DNA of 64,000 bases from Litoribacter ruber (GTDB lineage Bacteria > Bacteroidota > Bacteroidia > Cytophagales > Cyclobacteriaceae), in the NCBI RefSeq assembly GCF_018500185.1, contig NZ_JAHBGI010000001.1:186001-250000 (forward strand). Direction: 5' to 3'. Both the position numbers and the translations under genes were made by a program. The notes beneath the pieces were generated by a model. It did no database searches, was not told the origin of the DNA, and saw nothing but the letters and a program-made list of their open reading frames with translations. This document shows positions 39,892-48,018 of the stretch, one piece after another; position 1 is the first letter of the stretch, and every line of letters starts with the position of its first letter.

Positions 39892-40501
39892 AAACGGGTT
39901 TTTTAGCAGCTTTCATCCAGGCGATTAAACCCAAAATGGCCATCACCGTGAATACCATAAACTGGAAAGAGGTCAATATTAAATCCTTATGCCAATACAG
40001 GGGCACCGATACGAGGTCTGTGATGATCCAGGCTATCCAGTTTTCCACCTTTTTCTTGGCCATCAGCCACATGCCCACAAAGGCCGAGGAGGTGGTGAAG
40101 GAATCCCAGTAGGGCACGGTACTGTCTGTGTAATTTGATAATACCAGATAAAGGGTCAGATAGGAAGCTCCAAAAATAGCCAAGCTGTAGAAGATGCCGC
40201 TTTTTTTGAGGTAGGTCACGGGCCTTTCTTCGCCTGTTGGCGTAGGCTTGCTCCATACATACCAGCCATAGATTGACATGGCGGTATAGTAAAAGTTTAT
40301 GCCCATATCGGCATAGAGCCCCACCATCACGGTGATATAAATATAGATCAAGGTGCTGATGATTCCTGTGGGAAAAACCAGGATGTTTTTCTTGATGGAA
40401 TAATAGACGCTTGCCACGCCAAAAAAGGCCGCTATCGCTTCCAGTAAAGTCGTTTGAGCTAAACCTTCCTGCAGGCCCTCCCATATGTATTGCCAATCCA
40501 T
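39884..40501 (-). CDS. pnuC: PnuC-family vitamin precursor transporter (nicotinamide riboside or thiamine)
   Basis: A 205-residue inner-membrane facilitator with about seven helices. The ATG at 40501 (MDWQYIWEGLQEG) is chosen because the upstream frame runs through a terminator hairpin. Family features include ASVYYSIKKNILVFPTGI, YGWYVW, and the C-terminal KKKVENWIAWIITDLVSVPLYW. PnuC takes up nicotinamide riboside; the related PnuT takes up thiamine and in Bacteroidota is often linked to TPP-riboswitch receptors. A TPP-controlled receptor lies 3.6 kb downstream, but no riboswitch precedes this gene. The substrate is undecided. Confidence 0.88.
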   Translation of the reverse strand: MDWQYIWEGLQEGLAQTTLLEAIAAFFGVASVYYSIKKNILVFPTGIISTLIYIYITVMVGLYADMGINFYYTAMSIYGWYVWSKPTPTGEERPVTYLKKSGIFYSLAIFGASYLTLYLVLSNYTDSTVPYWDSFTTSSAFVGMWLMAKKKVENWIAWIITDLVSVPLYWHKDLILTSFQFMVFTVMAILGLIAWMKAAKKPVYA

Positions 40502-40533
40502 GGGCCGAATTTCAGTTAATATTATGATAAAAG

Positions 40534-40563
40534 AAAAAAACCGCTCCAATCTGAAGCGGTTTT
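40534..40563 (-). terminator. Terminator after the PorE-like gene
   Basis: On the minus strand AAAACCGCT and AGCGGTTTT flank a loop of about 8 bases, followed by a T run. It lies between the OmpA-family gene and pnuC. Confidence 0.85.
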
Positions 40564-40584
40564 CATTATAATTTTTCCAGGAAA

Positions 40585-42528
40585 TTAATCTTCCAATAAT
40601 TCAATCACCTTGAATTCAGTCCTTCTGTTCATCTGACGGCCTTCAGGGTTATCGGAACCATCAGGGTTTTCGTTAGGTGCAATTGGTTGGGATTCTCCGT
40701 AGCCTCTTGCTACCAGCCTTTCTCTGGCTATACCTTGGCTGATGATGTACTCCACGGCTGATTCCGCCCTTCTCTGGGAAAGCTCCTCGTTATACTGTTC
40801 CGAGCCACGGCTATCGGTGTGTGAGCTCAGTTCAATGCGGATATTAGGATTGTCCTTTAGGATTTTGACCAATTTATTCAACTCCTGAGCTGCATCCGGT
40901 CGGATCTCAGCCCTGTCAAAATCATAGTAGATATTCTCAAGCACAATCGCTTTTTCCAAGATCAATTGATCCAGTACCACGGTAGTGTCCAAGGTGATGT
41001 TGGTGACATCCTGGATCAGCTCACTCTGGTCAGGCATCTTGCCTTTGGTGGTGAAAGTAATGCTCTTGGTGAAGTATCCGCTTTTGGAGGCGATGATGGA
41101 ATAATCTTGCTCAGGGGATAGTCTGAAGCGCACCCTTCCCTGTTGGTTGGTGTTGTCTCCGCCTACCAACTTGTTGTTTTCATCATACATGGTGACCCTG
41201 GTCTGCGGCAGGATTTCCTGTGAGCCGTCATCCTTTTGCTCCTTGGTAATCAGGTTGAGCAGGAAGTTGACCACTTTTGGTTTAGGCGTCATGTCCTTGA
41301 AATAGTAGATATCGTCATCGCCTACACCACCATCTCTGTTTGAGGTGATAAAACCTTCCTTAGGATAGTTGGTAAAGAAAATACCAAAATCATCAGCAGT
41401 GGTGTTGATATTGTCCCCTAAGTTTTTGACGGTATAGCCATTGTTGTTTGGTTCGGCCACAAATAGGTCAAGCTTGCCATAGCCGGGATGCCCATCGGAG
41501 GCAAAGAAGAAATTGCCATTTGTCTCAAGTCTGGGAAACATCTCATTGCCGGGCGTATTGATTTCTGGGCCCATATTCTGCACATTCCCAAAATCCCCAT
41601 TGGCCAAAACCGTTGCCTTGTAAAGGTCAATGCCTCCGTAGCCTCCAGGTCTGTTGGAAGCAAAATAGAGGGTTTTGCCATCAGGGCTAAAGGCAGGGGT
41701 AGAGTTCCAATAGCCGGGCTCCTCATTGAGGGTCATGTAAACGGGCTCCGTGAAAGATGCCCCTCGGAAATAAGATGCGTAAAGGCTCACCTCTGGCTGA
41801 TCTCTTCTATTGGTGCTGTTGCCGCGGGCATACACAATGGTGTTGCCGTCGGGGCTAATGGCTATGGCGCCCTGGTTGAGCCCTTCCTCGTTTCTGAACT
41901 CGGGCATTGGCTGAATGCCCTGCACGTCGACATTTACCCCATCGGCACGTGTCCTGAACAGCTTGGTGTAGGATTGCCCGGTGGCTTGGTAAATGCCACC
42001 GCCTCCCCGTGAACTGGTGAAGTACAGGAAGTTTTCGCTTACAATCGGGGCATAGTCGATTCCACGGCTATTTAGCAGTTCATAATTTTCCAGCTGATGG
42101 TTGGGAAAATAGGGCTGTATGTTGTCCAGCTTTCCCAGGTTGGCCAACTCTCTTTTAGAGCGGAGCTCAAGGGAGTCGTTGAGCGTCATTTCGGCCGCTT
42201 TGGAAAATGCCTCCTTTGCCCGGTCGTATTCCCCCTGGCTTTTCAGGCCTATCCCTTTTTTATAGTAATTTTCTGCCGTAGAGTCCAGTTCTACCAACTT
42301 TTCATAATAAGGCACTGCTCTTTCCACTCGGTTAGACAGCCTGTAACTCTCGGCCACTATGCGGTTGGCTTCCAGGTTGTCGGGGTCTTTTTCCAGAATG
42401 CGTGAAAAAGTATTAATGGCAAGCTGGTATTCTCCGGCCTGGTATTGTGCGGTGCCTTTCTTGTCGAGACTCGTGCAGGCGCCCAGAATTACTGCAAATA
42501 GAAGGATAAAAAGATAGCTATGCTTCAT
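40585..42528 (-). CDS. porE: PorE-like lipoprotein: TPR, WD40-like propeller, regulatory-like and OmpA domains
   Basis: A 647-residue outer-membrane lipoprotein (lipobox ILGACTS). Domains in order: TPR repeats (about 25-140; YQAGEYQLAINTFSRILEKD), PD40/WD40-like propeller blades (about 150-410; AISPDGNTIVYARG, FSPDGKTLYFASNRPGGYGG), a carboxypeptidase regulatory-like domain (about 430-500), and a C-terminal OmpA peptidoglycan-binding domain (about 530-640; YDFDRAEIRPDAAQELNKL, SHTDSRGSEQYNEELSQRRA). This is the architecture of PorE, which anchors the type IX secretion machinery to peptidoglycan. Paralogues of this architecture exist, so PorE identity is likely but not certain. Confidence 0.82.
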   Translation of the reverse strand: MKHSYLFILLFAVILGACTSLDKKGTAQYQAGEYQLAINTFSRILEKDPDNLEANRIVAESYRLSNRVERAVPYYEKLVELDSTAENYYKKGIGLKSQGEYDRAKEAFSKAAEMTLNDSLELRSKRELANLGKLDNIQPYFPNHQLENYELLNSRGIDYAPIVSENFLYFTSSRGGGGIYQATGQSYTKLFRTRADGVNVDVQGIQPMPEFRNEEGLNQGAIAISPDGNTIVYARGNSTNRRDQPEVSLYASYFRGASFTEPVYMTLNEEPGYWNSTPAFSPDGKTLYFASNRPGGYGGIDLYKATVLANGDFGNVQNMGPEINTPGNEMFPRLETNGNFFFASDGHPGYGKLDLFVAEPNNNGYTVKNLGDNINTTADDFGIFFTNYPKEGFITSNRDGGVGDDDIYYFKDMTPKPKVVNFLLNLITKEQKDDGSQEILPQTRVTMYDENNKLVGGDNTNQQGRVRFRLSPEQDYSIIASKSGYFTKSITFTTKGKMPDQSELIQDVTNITLDTTVVLDQLILEKAIVLENIYYDFDRAEIRPDAAQELNKLVKILKDNPNIRIELSSHTDSRGSEQYNEELSQRRAESAVEYIISQGIARERLVARGYGESQPIAPNENPDGSDNPEGRQMNRRTEFKVIELLED

Positions 42529-42582
42529 CGGTGATAATCAATGGGTAAAATGTGCAGAACTAATATAGGACATATTTTAAAA

Positions 42583-43071
42583 TTAATTGTCAAAAAATCT
42601 GTTTAACCAACTTTCCTTGGCAGGAAGAAGCCACTTTTCCTGCAAATCTTGCTTTTTGTCCATGATCGGATTAAAAATCAAGGTGTCTTTTTCAAGATTG
42701 CCATCGGCTATCTCCTGTTTTACTTTGGGCACGCTGGTAACGGATACTTGCTTATCTTGGAGGAAAGATACTTTCCCCTGATTTAAAAGATCCACGCCGA
42801 GCTTCGCCTCGATTTCCTTGAGTTTGCGCACAGAGCTATCAATCGAGCATCCGCTAGCGCCCAACTGGGACTGGTCTACCGCCAAGATGATAAACTGGTC
42901 GAACTTGATTTCATAGCTGGTGGGCATTTTACTGCCGTGCGTATTCCAGTTTTGGCAAAAATCCGTCAAAACTTCCTTGATGTAATTTTGCTCTTCCGGG
43001 TTAAACTTTCTGTCCGCCAGATAAATCCAGATCCTGGTATCCGCTGGCATTTCATCAAAAGGTAAGTACAT
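42583..43071 (-). CDS. Conserved Bacteroidota protein, often misnamed 'ABC transporter ATPase'
   Basis: A 162-residue cytosolic protein (MYLPFDEMPADTRIWIYLAD; DQSQLGASGCSIDSSVR). I recall homologues in this phylum labelled as ABC transporter ATPases, but no Walker A, Walker B or signature motif is present here, so the label is not supported. The conserved ASGCSIDSS segment with a cysteine could be functional. It is downstream of the Fe-S pair on the same strand but separated by a hairpin. Function unknown. Confidence 0.8.
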   Translation of the reverse strand: MYLPFDEMPADTRIWIYLADRKFNPEEQNYIKEVLTDFCQNWNTHGSKMPTSYEIKFDQFIILAVDQSQLGASGCSIDSSVRKLKEIEAKLGVDLLNQGKVSFLQDKQVSVTSVPKVKQEIADGNLEKDTLIFNPIMDKKQDLQEKWLLPAKESWLNRFFDN

Positions 43072-43092
43072 ATAATGGGTGTTATTTAATTC

Positions 43093-43130
43093 AAAAGCCT
43101 CTTTTTCTTAACGAGAAAAGAGGCTTTTTT
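43093..43130 (-). terminator. Terminator after the Fe-S oxidoreductase operon
   Basis: AAAAGCCTCTTTT and AGAAAAGAGGCTTTTTT form a stem of 12 bp or more with a loop of about 8 bases and A/T runs on both sides. Confidence 0.75.
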
Positions 43131-43194
43131 GATTTGGAAATAAATGAATTGTTGGGATAATGGGTGTCCGATGCCCGATGTCGGTTGTCGGATG

Positions 43195-43986
43195 TTAGAG
43201 ACCTTGGTCTTTGGCGATCAGTTCTGCTAAGTCGTATACCTGCACATCATTTTCCCGGTTCTTGTTTTTGACACCGTCAGCCATCATGGTGAGGCAGAAG
43301 GGGCAGCCCACCGCGATGGCGGATGCGCCAGTTTCCAAGGCTTCCTCGGTTCTTTCGATGTTGATGTCCTTTTTGCCTTCCTCCGGTTCCTTAAACATCT
43401 GTGCGCCACCAGCGCCACAGCAAAGGCCCTTGGTGCGGCATCTTTTCATTTCTACAAGCTCCACGTCCAAAGCTTTGATGACATCACGAGGGGCCTCGTA
43501 TACATTGTTGGCCCTGCCCAGGTAACAGCTGTCGTGGAAGGTGATTTTCTTCCCTTTGAAATCCCCGCCGCCTTTGATCACCACTTTGCCATCATTGATC
43601 AATTGCTGCAAAAATGTGGAGTGGTGGATCACTTCGTAATTTCCCCCAAGTGCCGGGTATTCATTTTTGATAGTGTTGAAGCAGTGGGGGCAGGCCGTCA
43701 CTACTTTCTTGACGTTGTAGCCATTCATCACCTGGATATTTCCCACAGCTTGCATCTGGAACAGGAATTCATTCCCTGCTCTTCTGGCTGGATCGCCCGT
43801 GCAGGCTTCCTCAGGACCGAGCACGGCAAAGCTTACGCCTACCTTATTCAATATTTTGACAAATGCCTGGGTAACGGCTTTATATCTATCATCAAAAGAT
43901 CCCGCACATCCTACCCAAAATAGGATTTCCGGAGATTCTCCTGAAGCGGCCATCTCGGCCATTGTTGGTACTTTATATGTTGACAT
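43195..43986 (-). CDS. CCG-domain Fe-S oxidoreductase subunit (HdrB/GlpC/LutA-like)
   Basis: A 263-residue cytosolic protein with two CCG (cysteine-rich) domains, as in heterodisulfide reductase subunit B. Domain 1 has WVGCAGSFD, then CTGDPARRAG and TACPHCFN; domain 2 has HDSCYLGR, LCCGAGGAQM and VGCPFCLTM. These cysteines bind a non-cubane 4Fe-4S cluster in HdrB. It is encoded just after the membrane Fe-S subunit and should form a complex with it, passing electrons between a soluble donor and menaquinone. The donor is unknown. Confidence 0.9.
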   Translation of the reverse strand: MSTYKVPTMAEMAASGESPEILFWVGCAGSFDDRYKAVTQAFVKILNKVGVSFAVLGPEEACTGDPARRAGNEFLFQMQAVGNIQVMNGYNVKKVVTACPHCFNTIKNEYPALGGNYEVIHHSTFLQQLINDGKVVIKGGGDFKGKKITFHDSCYLGRANNVYEAPRDVIKALDVELVEMKRCRTKGLCCGAGGAQMFKEPEEGKKDINIERTEEALETGASAIAVGCPFCLTMMADGVKNKNRENDVQVYDLAELIAKDQGL

Positions 43987-44007
43987 GGATTGTGTTTTTA
44001 TATGTCT

Positions 44008-44036
44008 GTACTAAGTACTAGGTACTATGTACTAAG
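44008..44036. repeat. GTAC palindrome run between the Fe-S genes
   Basis: GTACTAAGTACTAGGTAC followed by TATGTACTAAG fills half of the short gap between the two Fe-S subunit genes. It is the same family as at about 951, 9623 and 55940. Confidence 0.7.
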
Positions 44037-44046
44037 ATTGTATTCG

Positions 44047-45381
44047 TTATGATTGATTGTCTTCTTTTAGCTTGTCGGCCCAATTGAATCGGTCGCTTGG
44101 GGCGAATTTCCAGGGGGAGAAGCTGGTTTCCATGTTTTGGAACATGGCGTTCCACTGTGGAGGGGTACCGCTTTCTTCCATGGCCACATACCTCCTCATC
44201 TCCAATATGATCGCCAGCGGGTCAATATTCACCGGACAGGCTTCCACACAGGCATTGCAGCTGGTACAGGCGTTGATTTCTTCCTTGGTGATGTAATCGC
44301 CGTAGAGTGACTTGCCGTCCTCGAGGCCTTTGCCGCCCTTTTCCAAGCTCATGGCTACTTCTTCGGCGCGGTCACGGGTGTCCATCATGATTTTTCTAGG
44401 CGAAAGTTTCTTTCCGGTGATATTTGCAGGGCACTGGTCGGTGCATCTGCCACACTCGGTGCAGGCAAAAGCGTTCATCACATTTACCCAGCTCAGGTCA
44501 TTCACGTCCTTTGCACCGAATCTTGCGATCTCGGCAGGTGGCTCAGGTGCGTTTTCAGTCTGTATGCCCAGCATCATATTTACCTCATTGGTGACTTCCT
44601 CCATGTTTCTCATCTCACCCTTAGGCTTAAGGTTGGAGTAGTAAGTGTTTGGGAAGGCCAGGAAGATGTGCAAATGCTTGGAATACGTGATGTAAATAGC
44701 AAAGCCCAATATGCCGATGATGTGCAGCCACCAAGCGACCCTCTCAATGTAGAATAGGGTAGTGGCTCCCATGTCGATAAACAGGGGCTTGATCATGCTG
44801 CTGAAAAAGAGACCGTCGATCTGCACGTAGTGGGAGTAACCTTTGTCAGCCAAGGCCTGGTCGGTTGCATTCATCACCAAAATGGCGGTCATCAGGGTGA
44901 TTTCGGCAAACAGGATCAGGTTAGCATCCAGTTTTGGCCAACCTATAAGTTCCCTTGCGGTAAACCTTCGAAGCTTGATGATATTTCTCCTGATGAGGAA
45001 AATCACTGAGGCCACTAGGGAACCGAAAGCAAGGAATTCAAATATATTAAGTGCCACCACATACCAAGTGCCGGTAAACGGAGCAAAGTAGCGGTGCTGT
45101 CCGAATAGCCCGTCGATTACAAATTCCAGGATTTCTATGTTGATGATGATGAAACCAACATATAGGAAGAGGTGGAAGATGGCCGGCACGATACGCTTAA
45201 ACATCTTTTTTTGTCCAAAGGCCACCAAGCCCATGGTTTTCCATCTCTCGCCGGGATTGTCCGTCCGTCCGGATTTTTTACCCAGCATGATGGCCCTTCT
45301 CAGGAAGCTGATCCTTTTGTAGAGGAAGTACCCTGCCACGATAAAAATCAGCAGAAAAATTATTTGCGGTAAAATACTCAT
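44047..45381 (-). CDS. Membrane Fe-S subunit: NarI-like cytochrome domain fused to HdrC-like 2x4Fe-4S domain
   Basis: A 444-residue inner-membrane protein. Residues about 1-260 hold five or six helices with histidines that could bind haem b (AIFHLFLYVGF, WWLHIIGILGFAI). Residues about 300-390 carry two 4Fe-4S motifs, CTECGRCTDQCP and CTSCNACVEACP. This is a fusion of a NarI/DsrM-like quinone module with HdrC. With the CCG subunit downstream it likely forms a quinone-linked oxidoreductase, possibly serving electron-transferring flavoprotein. No etf gene is in the window. Confidence 0.88.
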   Translation of the reverse strand: MSILPQIIFLLIFIVAGYFLYKRISFLRRAIMLGKKSGRTDNPGERWKTMGLVAFGQKKMFKRIVPAIFHLFLYVGFIIINIEILEFVIDGLFGQHRYFAPFTGTWYVVALNIFEFLAFGSLVASVIFLIRRNIIKLRRFTARELIGWPKLDANLILFAEITLMTAILVMNATDQALADKGYSHYVQIDGLFFSSMIKPLFIDMGATTLFYIERVAWWLHIIGILGFAIYITYSKHLHIFLAFPNTYYSNLKPKGEMRNMEEVTNEVNMMLGIQTENAPEPPAEIARFGAKDVNDLSWVNVMNAFACTECGRCTDQCPANITGKKLSPRKIMMDTRDRAEEVAMSLEKGGKGLEDGKSLYGDYITKEEINACTSCNACVEACPVNIDPLAIILEMRRYVAMEESGTPPQWNAMFQNMETSFSPWKFAPSDRFNWADKLKEDNQS

Positions 45382-45437
45382 ATTGAAATGATTAAATTAT
45401 TTGGGTTGATTTAGTATGATTTTTTTTCTTTAAATGA

Positions 45438-45468
45438 TTTGCACCTAAACAATGTTTGCCTACCTTTG
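45438..45468 (+). promoter_or_regulatory. Bacteroidota-type promoter of tRNA-Phe
   Basis: TTTG at 45438-45441 and TACCTTTG at 45461-45468 are separated by 19 bases, a perfect consensus. The transcript would start near 45475, just before the tRNA. Confidence 0.8.
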
Positions 45469-45482
45469 CATCACATTACAAC

Positions 45483-45555
45483 GGTGATGTAGCTCAGTTG
45501 GTAGAGCATCGGACTGAAAATCCGTGAGTCGGTGGTTCGAATCCACTCATCACCA
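45483..45555 (+). tRNA. tRNA-Phe (anticodon GAA)
   Basis: The 73-base cloverleaf has a perfect 7-bp acceptor stem (GGTGATG/CATCACC), a D arm GCTC-AGTTGGTA-GAGC, the anticodon loop CTGAAAA with GAA, and a T arm with TTCGAAT. The 3' CCA is not encoded. Confidence 0.98.
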
Positions 45556-45556
45556 C

Positions 45557-45587
45557 AAGCCTTGTTCCTTTGGAGCAAGGCTTTTTT
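45557..45587 (+). terminator. Terminator after tRNA-Phe
   Basis: AAGCCTTG and CAAGGCTT form an 8-bp stem followed by six Ts, beginning 2 bases after the tRNA. Confidence 0.85.
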
Positions 45588-45655
45588 ATTTCCCTCCCCA
45601 TGGGACAAAAGCATTGTTGTATTTTTTGGTTTAAAGCCCATCATTGTTTTGAATT

Positions 45656-45663
45656 TACCTTTG
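45656..45663 (+). promoter_or_regulatory. Isolated TACCTTTG -7 element upstream of the ECF sigma gene
   Basis: A perfect -7 box lies 240 bases before the sigma gene, but no TTTG stands at the proper distance upstream. The 310-base gap holds no gene of normal size; a 12-codon frame beginning near 45714 is too short to call. Confidence 0.3.
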
Positions 45664-45901
45664 CAAAATAGTCAATAGTGCGCATGCATACTATTTGTGT
45701 GCCTAATTTAAAATGAATCTAAGATCATTCGGTTTGGCCGTTTTAAATTAACCAAATTCCCCGACATATGGAAACTCAATTGTAAGGTTTAAGTTTTTTC
45801 TTCGGTCTTCCGTCTTCGGTCCTTCTATCTAAATTTCCCATCTTTATAAAATATTTCCATCTTTCTGTAACATTTCCATTTCTTATTCATCATCTCCATG
45901 C

Positions 45902-46399
45902 ATGAAGACATTTTTTGAAGCACAAATCTGGTCTATGAAGGACAAGCTGTACCGCATGGCTTTTCTCTGGGTGAAAGACCGGGATGTGGCCAATGATGCT
46001 GTTCAGGAGGTGCTGGAAAAAGCGTGGGCAAACAAAGAAGCCCTTCAGAAAATGGACAATCCTGCCGGCTGGCTGGTGCGGGTGCTGAAGAACCAATGCC
46101 TGCAACATTTTCGGCAGGACAAAAAGTGGGAACCCATAGGGGAGAGGGAGTTTGCGGAAAGTGAGACGGTAGATACGGATTTTCCGGAGGCCTATAAAAG
46201 GGTGTTTCGGTTTTTGGAAACCCTCCCGGATAAACAAAAAGAGGTTTTTATGTTGCGGGAAGTGGAGGGGTTGACCTATGAGGAAATAGCCGACTACCTG
46301 GAAATCAGCCAAGATCAGGTCAAAGTCAACCTATTTCGGGCCAGAAAAACATTGAGGGAGCATTTGTTAAACAAAGCAAATCATGGAAGAAAGAATTGA
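45902..46399 (+). CDS. ECF-type RNA polymerase sigma factor
   Basis: A 165-residue sigma-70 family protein with only regions 2 and 4. Region 2 has DKLYRMAFLWVKDRDVANDAVQEVLEKAW; region 4 has LPDKQKEVFMLREVEGLTYEEIADYLEIS, the helix-turn-helix that reads the -35. It overlaps the next gene, a membrane anti-sigma candidate, by 17 bases. It would respond to an envelope signal and probably drives its own operon. Confidence 0.93.
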   Translation: MKTFFEAQIWSMKDKLYRMAFLWVKDRDVANDAVQEVLEKAWANKEALQKMDNPAGWLVRVLKNQCLQHFRQDKKWEPIGEREFAESETVDTDFPEAYKRVFRFLETLPDKQKEVFMLREVEGLTYEEIADYLEISQDQVKVNLFRARKTLREHLLNKANHGRKN

Positions 46400-46808
46400 G
46401 CACTTATTGGAAAAATACTGGGAGGGGGAAAGCAGCCTGGAAGAGGAAAAGGAGTTGCGAAACCTTTTGCAGCAAGCCAATGGATATGAGCAGGAAAAAG
46501 CTTTTTTCGGAGAATTAAATCTTCTTCAGGAAGAGCATACAGAAAATCTGACTTACCCAGCCAAAAAGTCTAGCCCATGGGAATGGTTGAAGTTTGCGGC
46601 TGTGTTGGTGGTGTTTTTATCGGTGACGGCATTGGTGTTCCAGTTTCAGAAATATCAGGAACGGCAGGAAGAGGCCCTGGCCTATGCCCAGGTGATGGAG
46701 GCTTTTGCGCTCATCAATGAAAATATGAACAAGGGGACAAAAGAGCTGGATGTAATGGAGGAATTCAGATACCTGGGGACGCCTATGGAGTTGTTTGAGG
46801 AGGATTGA
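46383..46808 (+). CDS. Probable anti-sigma factor, single membrane helix
   Basis: A 141-residue protein with a cytoplasmic N-terminal helical region (RIEHLLEKYWEGESSLEEEK) typical of sigma-binding domains in this phylum, one membrane helix (about 71-88) and a C-terminal periplasmic part with a conserved-looking LINENMNKGTKEL stretch. Overlap with the sigma gene implies equimolar synthesis. It lacks a zinc-binding HxxxCxxC motif, so it is not a ZAS type. Assignment rests mainly on position and topology. Confidence 0.8.
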   Translation: MEERIEHLLEKYWEGESSLEEEKELRNLLQQANGYEQEKAFFGELNLLQEEHTENLTYPAKKSSPWEWLKFAAVLVVFLSVTALVFQFQKYQERQEEALAYAQVMEAFALINENMNKGTKELDVMEEFRYLGTPMELFEED

Positions 46809-46893
46809 TAATGATGAATGATGAATGTTGAATTAGAATGAGGAGAATGGAGCTGTTTTTAATTCTCAATTGCTAATTCATAATTAAAGAAAT

Positions 46894-47427
46894 ATGAAAA
46901 AGATATTAATAACCTTGATTTGCCTGCTGGCCTTCACTGGAGTGCAGGCGCAGGATGATGCCATTGTGAGGTTTTTCTCCAAATATATGGAGGATGAGCG
47001 ATTCTCCAGGGTATATATCAGTCCCAAGATGATGCAGATGGCAGGGGGATTCATGAAATCCAATGCAGATGGCCAAACCAAAAAGGACGAAAAGGACATG
47101 GGCGAGCTGATCAGCAAGGTACGGGGCATCCGCATCCTAACGGCCGACAAAATCGACGGTCTTCCGCTCTACAAGGAAGCCATGGGCACGCTGACTCGAA
47201 ACAAGTACGAGGACCTCATGGACGTACAGGACAAATCCTCCAGCGTGAAGTTCATGGTTCGGGAAGAAAGGGGCCGGGTCAAGGAGCTGCTGATGATCAC
47301 GGGTTCCGGCGACAGCTTTACACTGCTGAGTATGTTGGGAGATTTTACTTATCAGGATTTGAATATCCTGGCCGAGAATACGAATATGCCGGGGATGAAG
47401 GAATATGAGAAGGGGAATAGGAAATAG
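46894..47427 (+). CDS. DUF4252 secreted protein
   Basis: A 177-residue protein with a signal peptide (MKKILITLICLLAFTGVQAQ) and a DUF4252 domain (FFSKYMEDERFSRVYISPKM; VREERGRVKELLMI; DFTYQDLNILAE). The domain is restricted largely to Bacteroidota and its function is unknown. It follows the sigma/anti-sigma genes and probably belongs to their regulon. Confidence 0.88.
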   Translation: MKKILITLICLLAFTGVQAQDDAIVRFFSKYMEDERFSRVYISPKMMQMAGGFMKSNADGQTKKDEKDMGELISKVRGIRILTADKIDGLPLYKEAMGTLTRNKYEDLMDVQDKSSSVKFMVREERGRVKELLMITGSGDSFTLLSMLGDFTYQDLNILAENTNMPGMKEYEKGNRK

Positions 47428-47454
47428 GGAAATAGGAATTAAAAAAAATACAAC

Positions 47455-47922
47455 ATGAAAAATCTAATCTTAGCGGCCTTGTTATTGGCCATTAATTTCT
47501 CCGCGTTTGCCCAGAGTAAAAGCGTGGATAGCCTTTTTGACAAATATAAGGGGAACAAGGACTTCTTTCATATGGATCTGGGGGGGAGCTTTATGAATTT
47601 TGCCAAGGGGCTGAATATTTCACTTGATGAGGGGAATATGGATGCGATTGCCAAGTCGGTAGAAAGAGTAAAATTCTTCAAGCTGCCTGCTAATAGCGGT
47701 ACCGCCGCTGCAGATTTTCTCAGCCTACAAAAAGGCCTGGCCAAAGAAAAATACGAGCTGATGATGGAGACCTCGCAGAAGAACAAGGGAGTATACATGT
47801 ATTCTAAAGGCGCCAAGAAAATCCAGGATCTCGTCCTGCTGATCAGCGGGGAGGGAAATGACTACATCGTGGTATCACTCCAAGGGGACTTCGATGCCAA
47901 AACCTTGTCTGAGGTTAGATAG
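47455..47922 (+). CDS. DUF4252 secreted protein, second copy
   Basis: A 155-residue paralogue of the preceding gene: signal peptide (MKNLILAALLLAINFSAFAQ), DKYKGNKDFFHMDLGGSFMNF, GVYMYSKGAKKIQDLVLLISGEG and VVSLQGDFDAKTLSE. The two are 27 bases apart. Both lack a lipobox, so they should be soluble in the periplasm or secreted. Confidence 0.88.
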   Translation: MKNLILAALLLAINFSAFAQSKSVDSLFDKYKGNKDFFHMDLGGSFMNFAKGLNISLDEGNMDAIAKSVERVKFFKLPANSGTAAADFLSLQKGLAKEKYELMMETSQKNKGVYMYSKGAKKIQDLVLLISGEGNDYIVVSLQGDFDAKTLSEVR

Positions 47923-48018
47923 TGACTCTCAGGGGTTGAACTGGGACACCCGCCACGGCGGCCAGGCAGAGTTTAAAGGAGTTTAAAAGGAGTTTCACAG
48001 AGGGGACATTAACGGAGA

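Noticed and set aside
40502-40549. Longer start for the PnuC-family protein
   Set aside because: The extra 16 codons overlap the terminator hairpin of the upstream gene; the ATG at 40501 starts the conserved part.
42583-43071. ABC transporter ATPase
   Set aside because: No Walker A, Walker B or LSGGQ-type motif is present.
45588-45901. Small RNA or short gene between tRNA-Phe and the sigma factor
   Set aside because: A TACCTTTG box is present but lacks a properly spaced -33 element, and no terminator or stable fold was recognised.
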